A stretch of DNA of 60,000 nucleotides from Tubulanus polymorphus (Eukaryota; Nemertea; Palaeonemertea; Tubulaniformes; Tubulanidae): assembly GCF_964204645.1 (NCBI RefSeq), contig NC_134028.1, positions 7,917,001-7,977,000 on the forward strand. The letters are read 5' to 3'. Below, piece after piece: positions 59,873-60,000 of the stretch (within the stretch, counting starts at the first letter, position 1; each line of letters starts with the position of its first letter). A model generated the notes under the pieces. That model had not been told where the DNA came from. It saw nothing but the letters and a program-made list of their open reading frames with translations, and did not search any database. The translations under genes and the position numbers were made by a program.

Positions 59873-60000
59873 CTGCAAAAACACAAATCATTCGAACTGG
59901 ACTAAGGAAAAGAATCTTGGCAAGAAAAAAGCTTTGGATATTTCATACTTCTTGAATAGTTCTTGAATAGTTTCATCCATACTGATAATGAAAACCAAGG

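Overview
The window is animal nuclear DNA of moderate to low GC: about one hundred short GT-AG exons separated by introns of a few hundred bases, a DIRS-type retrotransposon, LINE and SINE remnants and several MITEs. No species can be named from the sequence. The mix suggests an invertebrate, perhaps a lophotrochozoan such as a mollusc, brachiopod or annelid; this is a weak inference.

Almost everything belongs to one giant gene on the minus strand, open at both window edges (first exon seen 59651-59872, last 1130-1276). It is a full-size ABC transporter of subfamily A, most like the ABCA12/ABCA13 type. From 5' to 3' it encodes a huge first extracellular domain (59.9 to 9.6 kb), the conserved ABCA juxtamembrane ectodomain (8.95 to 6.64 kb), and the first membrane domain (5.74 to 1.13 kb). 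NBD1, TMD2 and NBD2 must lie beyond base 1, and the N-terminus beyond base 60000. My exon model gives about 17.3 kb of coding sequence, roughly 5,770 residues, in this window alone.

The giant ectodomain is a tandem array of about 24 modules of about 220 residues. Each module is typically encoded by four exons (A about 200 nt, B about 206 nt, C about 131 nt, D about 127 nt) with invariant phases A 0-0, B 0-2, C 2-1, D 1-0. Exon A usually carries two cysteines, the second often followed by an N-glycosylation sequon. Four places have lost introns (910, 513, 268 and 241 nt fused exons), and one junction between modules is deleted. In the membrane part, two 202-nt exons (3511-3712 and 2035-2236) encode the same loop plus transmembrane helix and have phase 0-1, so only one can be used in frame: a mutually exclusive exon pair. 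A third, decayed copy lies just upstream at about 4143-4344.

Insertions sit in the introns. The largest is a DIRS-like tyrosine-recombinase retrotransposon (30741-36827, minus) with 120-bp inverted terminal repeats and an internal complementary region that matches the joined ends. Its recombinase ORF is open, but gag and RT/RNase H are broken. Others are a second DIRS fragment (18.8 kb), two LINE remnants, a tRNA-type SINE, five copies of one dispersed repeat, a piggyBac-like MITE with TTAA sites, and a MITE carrying a telomere-like array.
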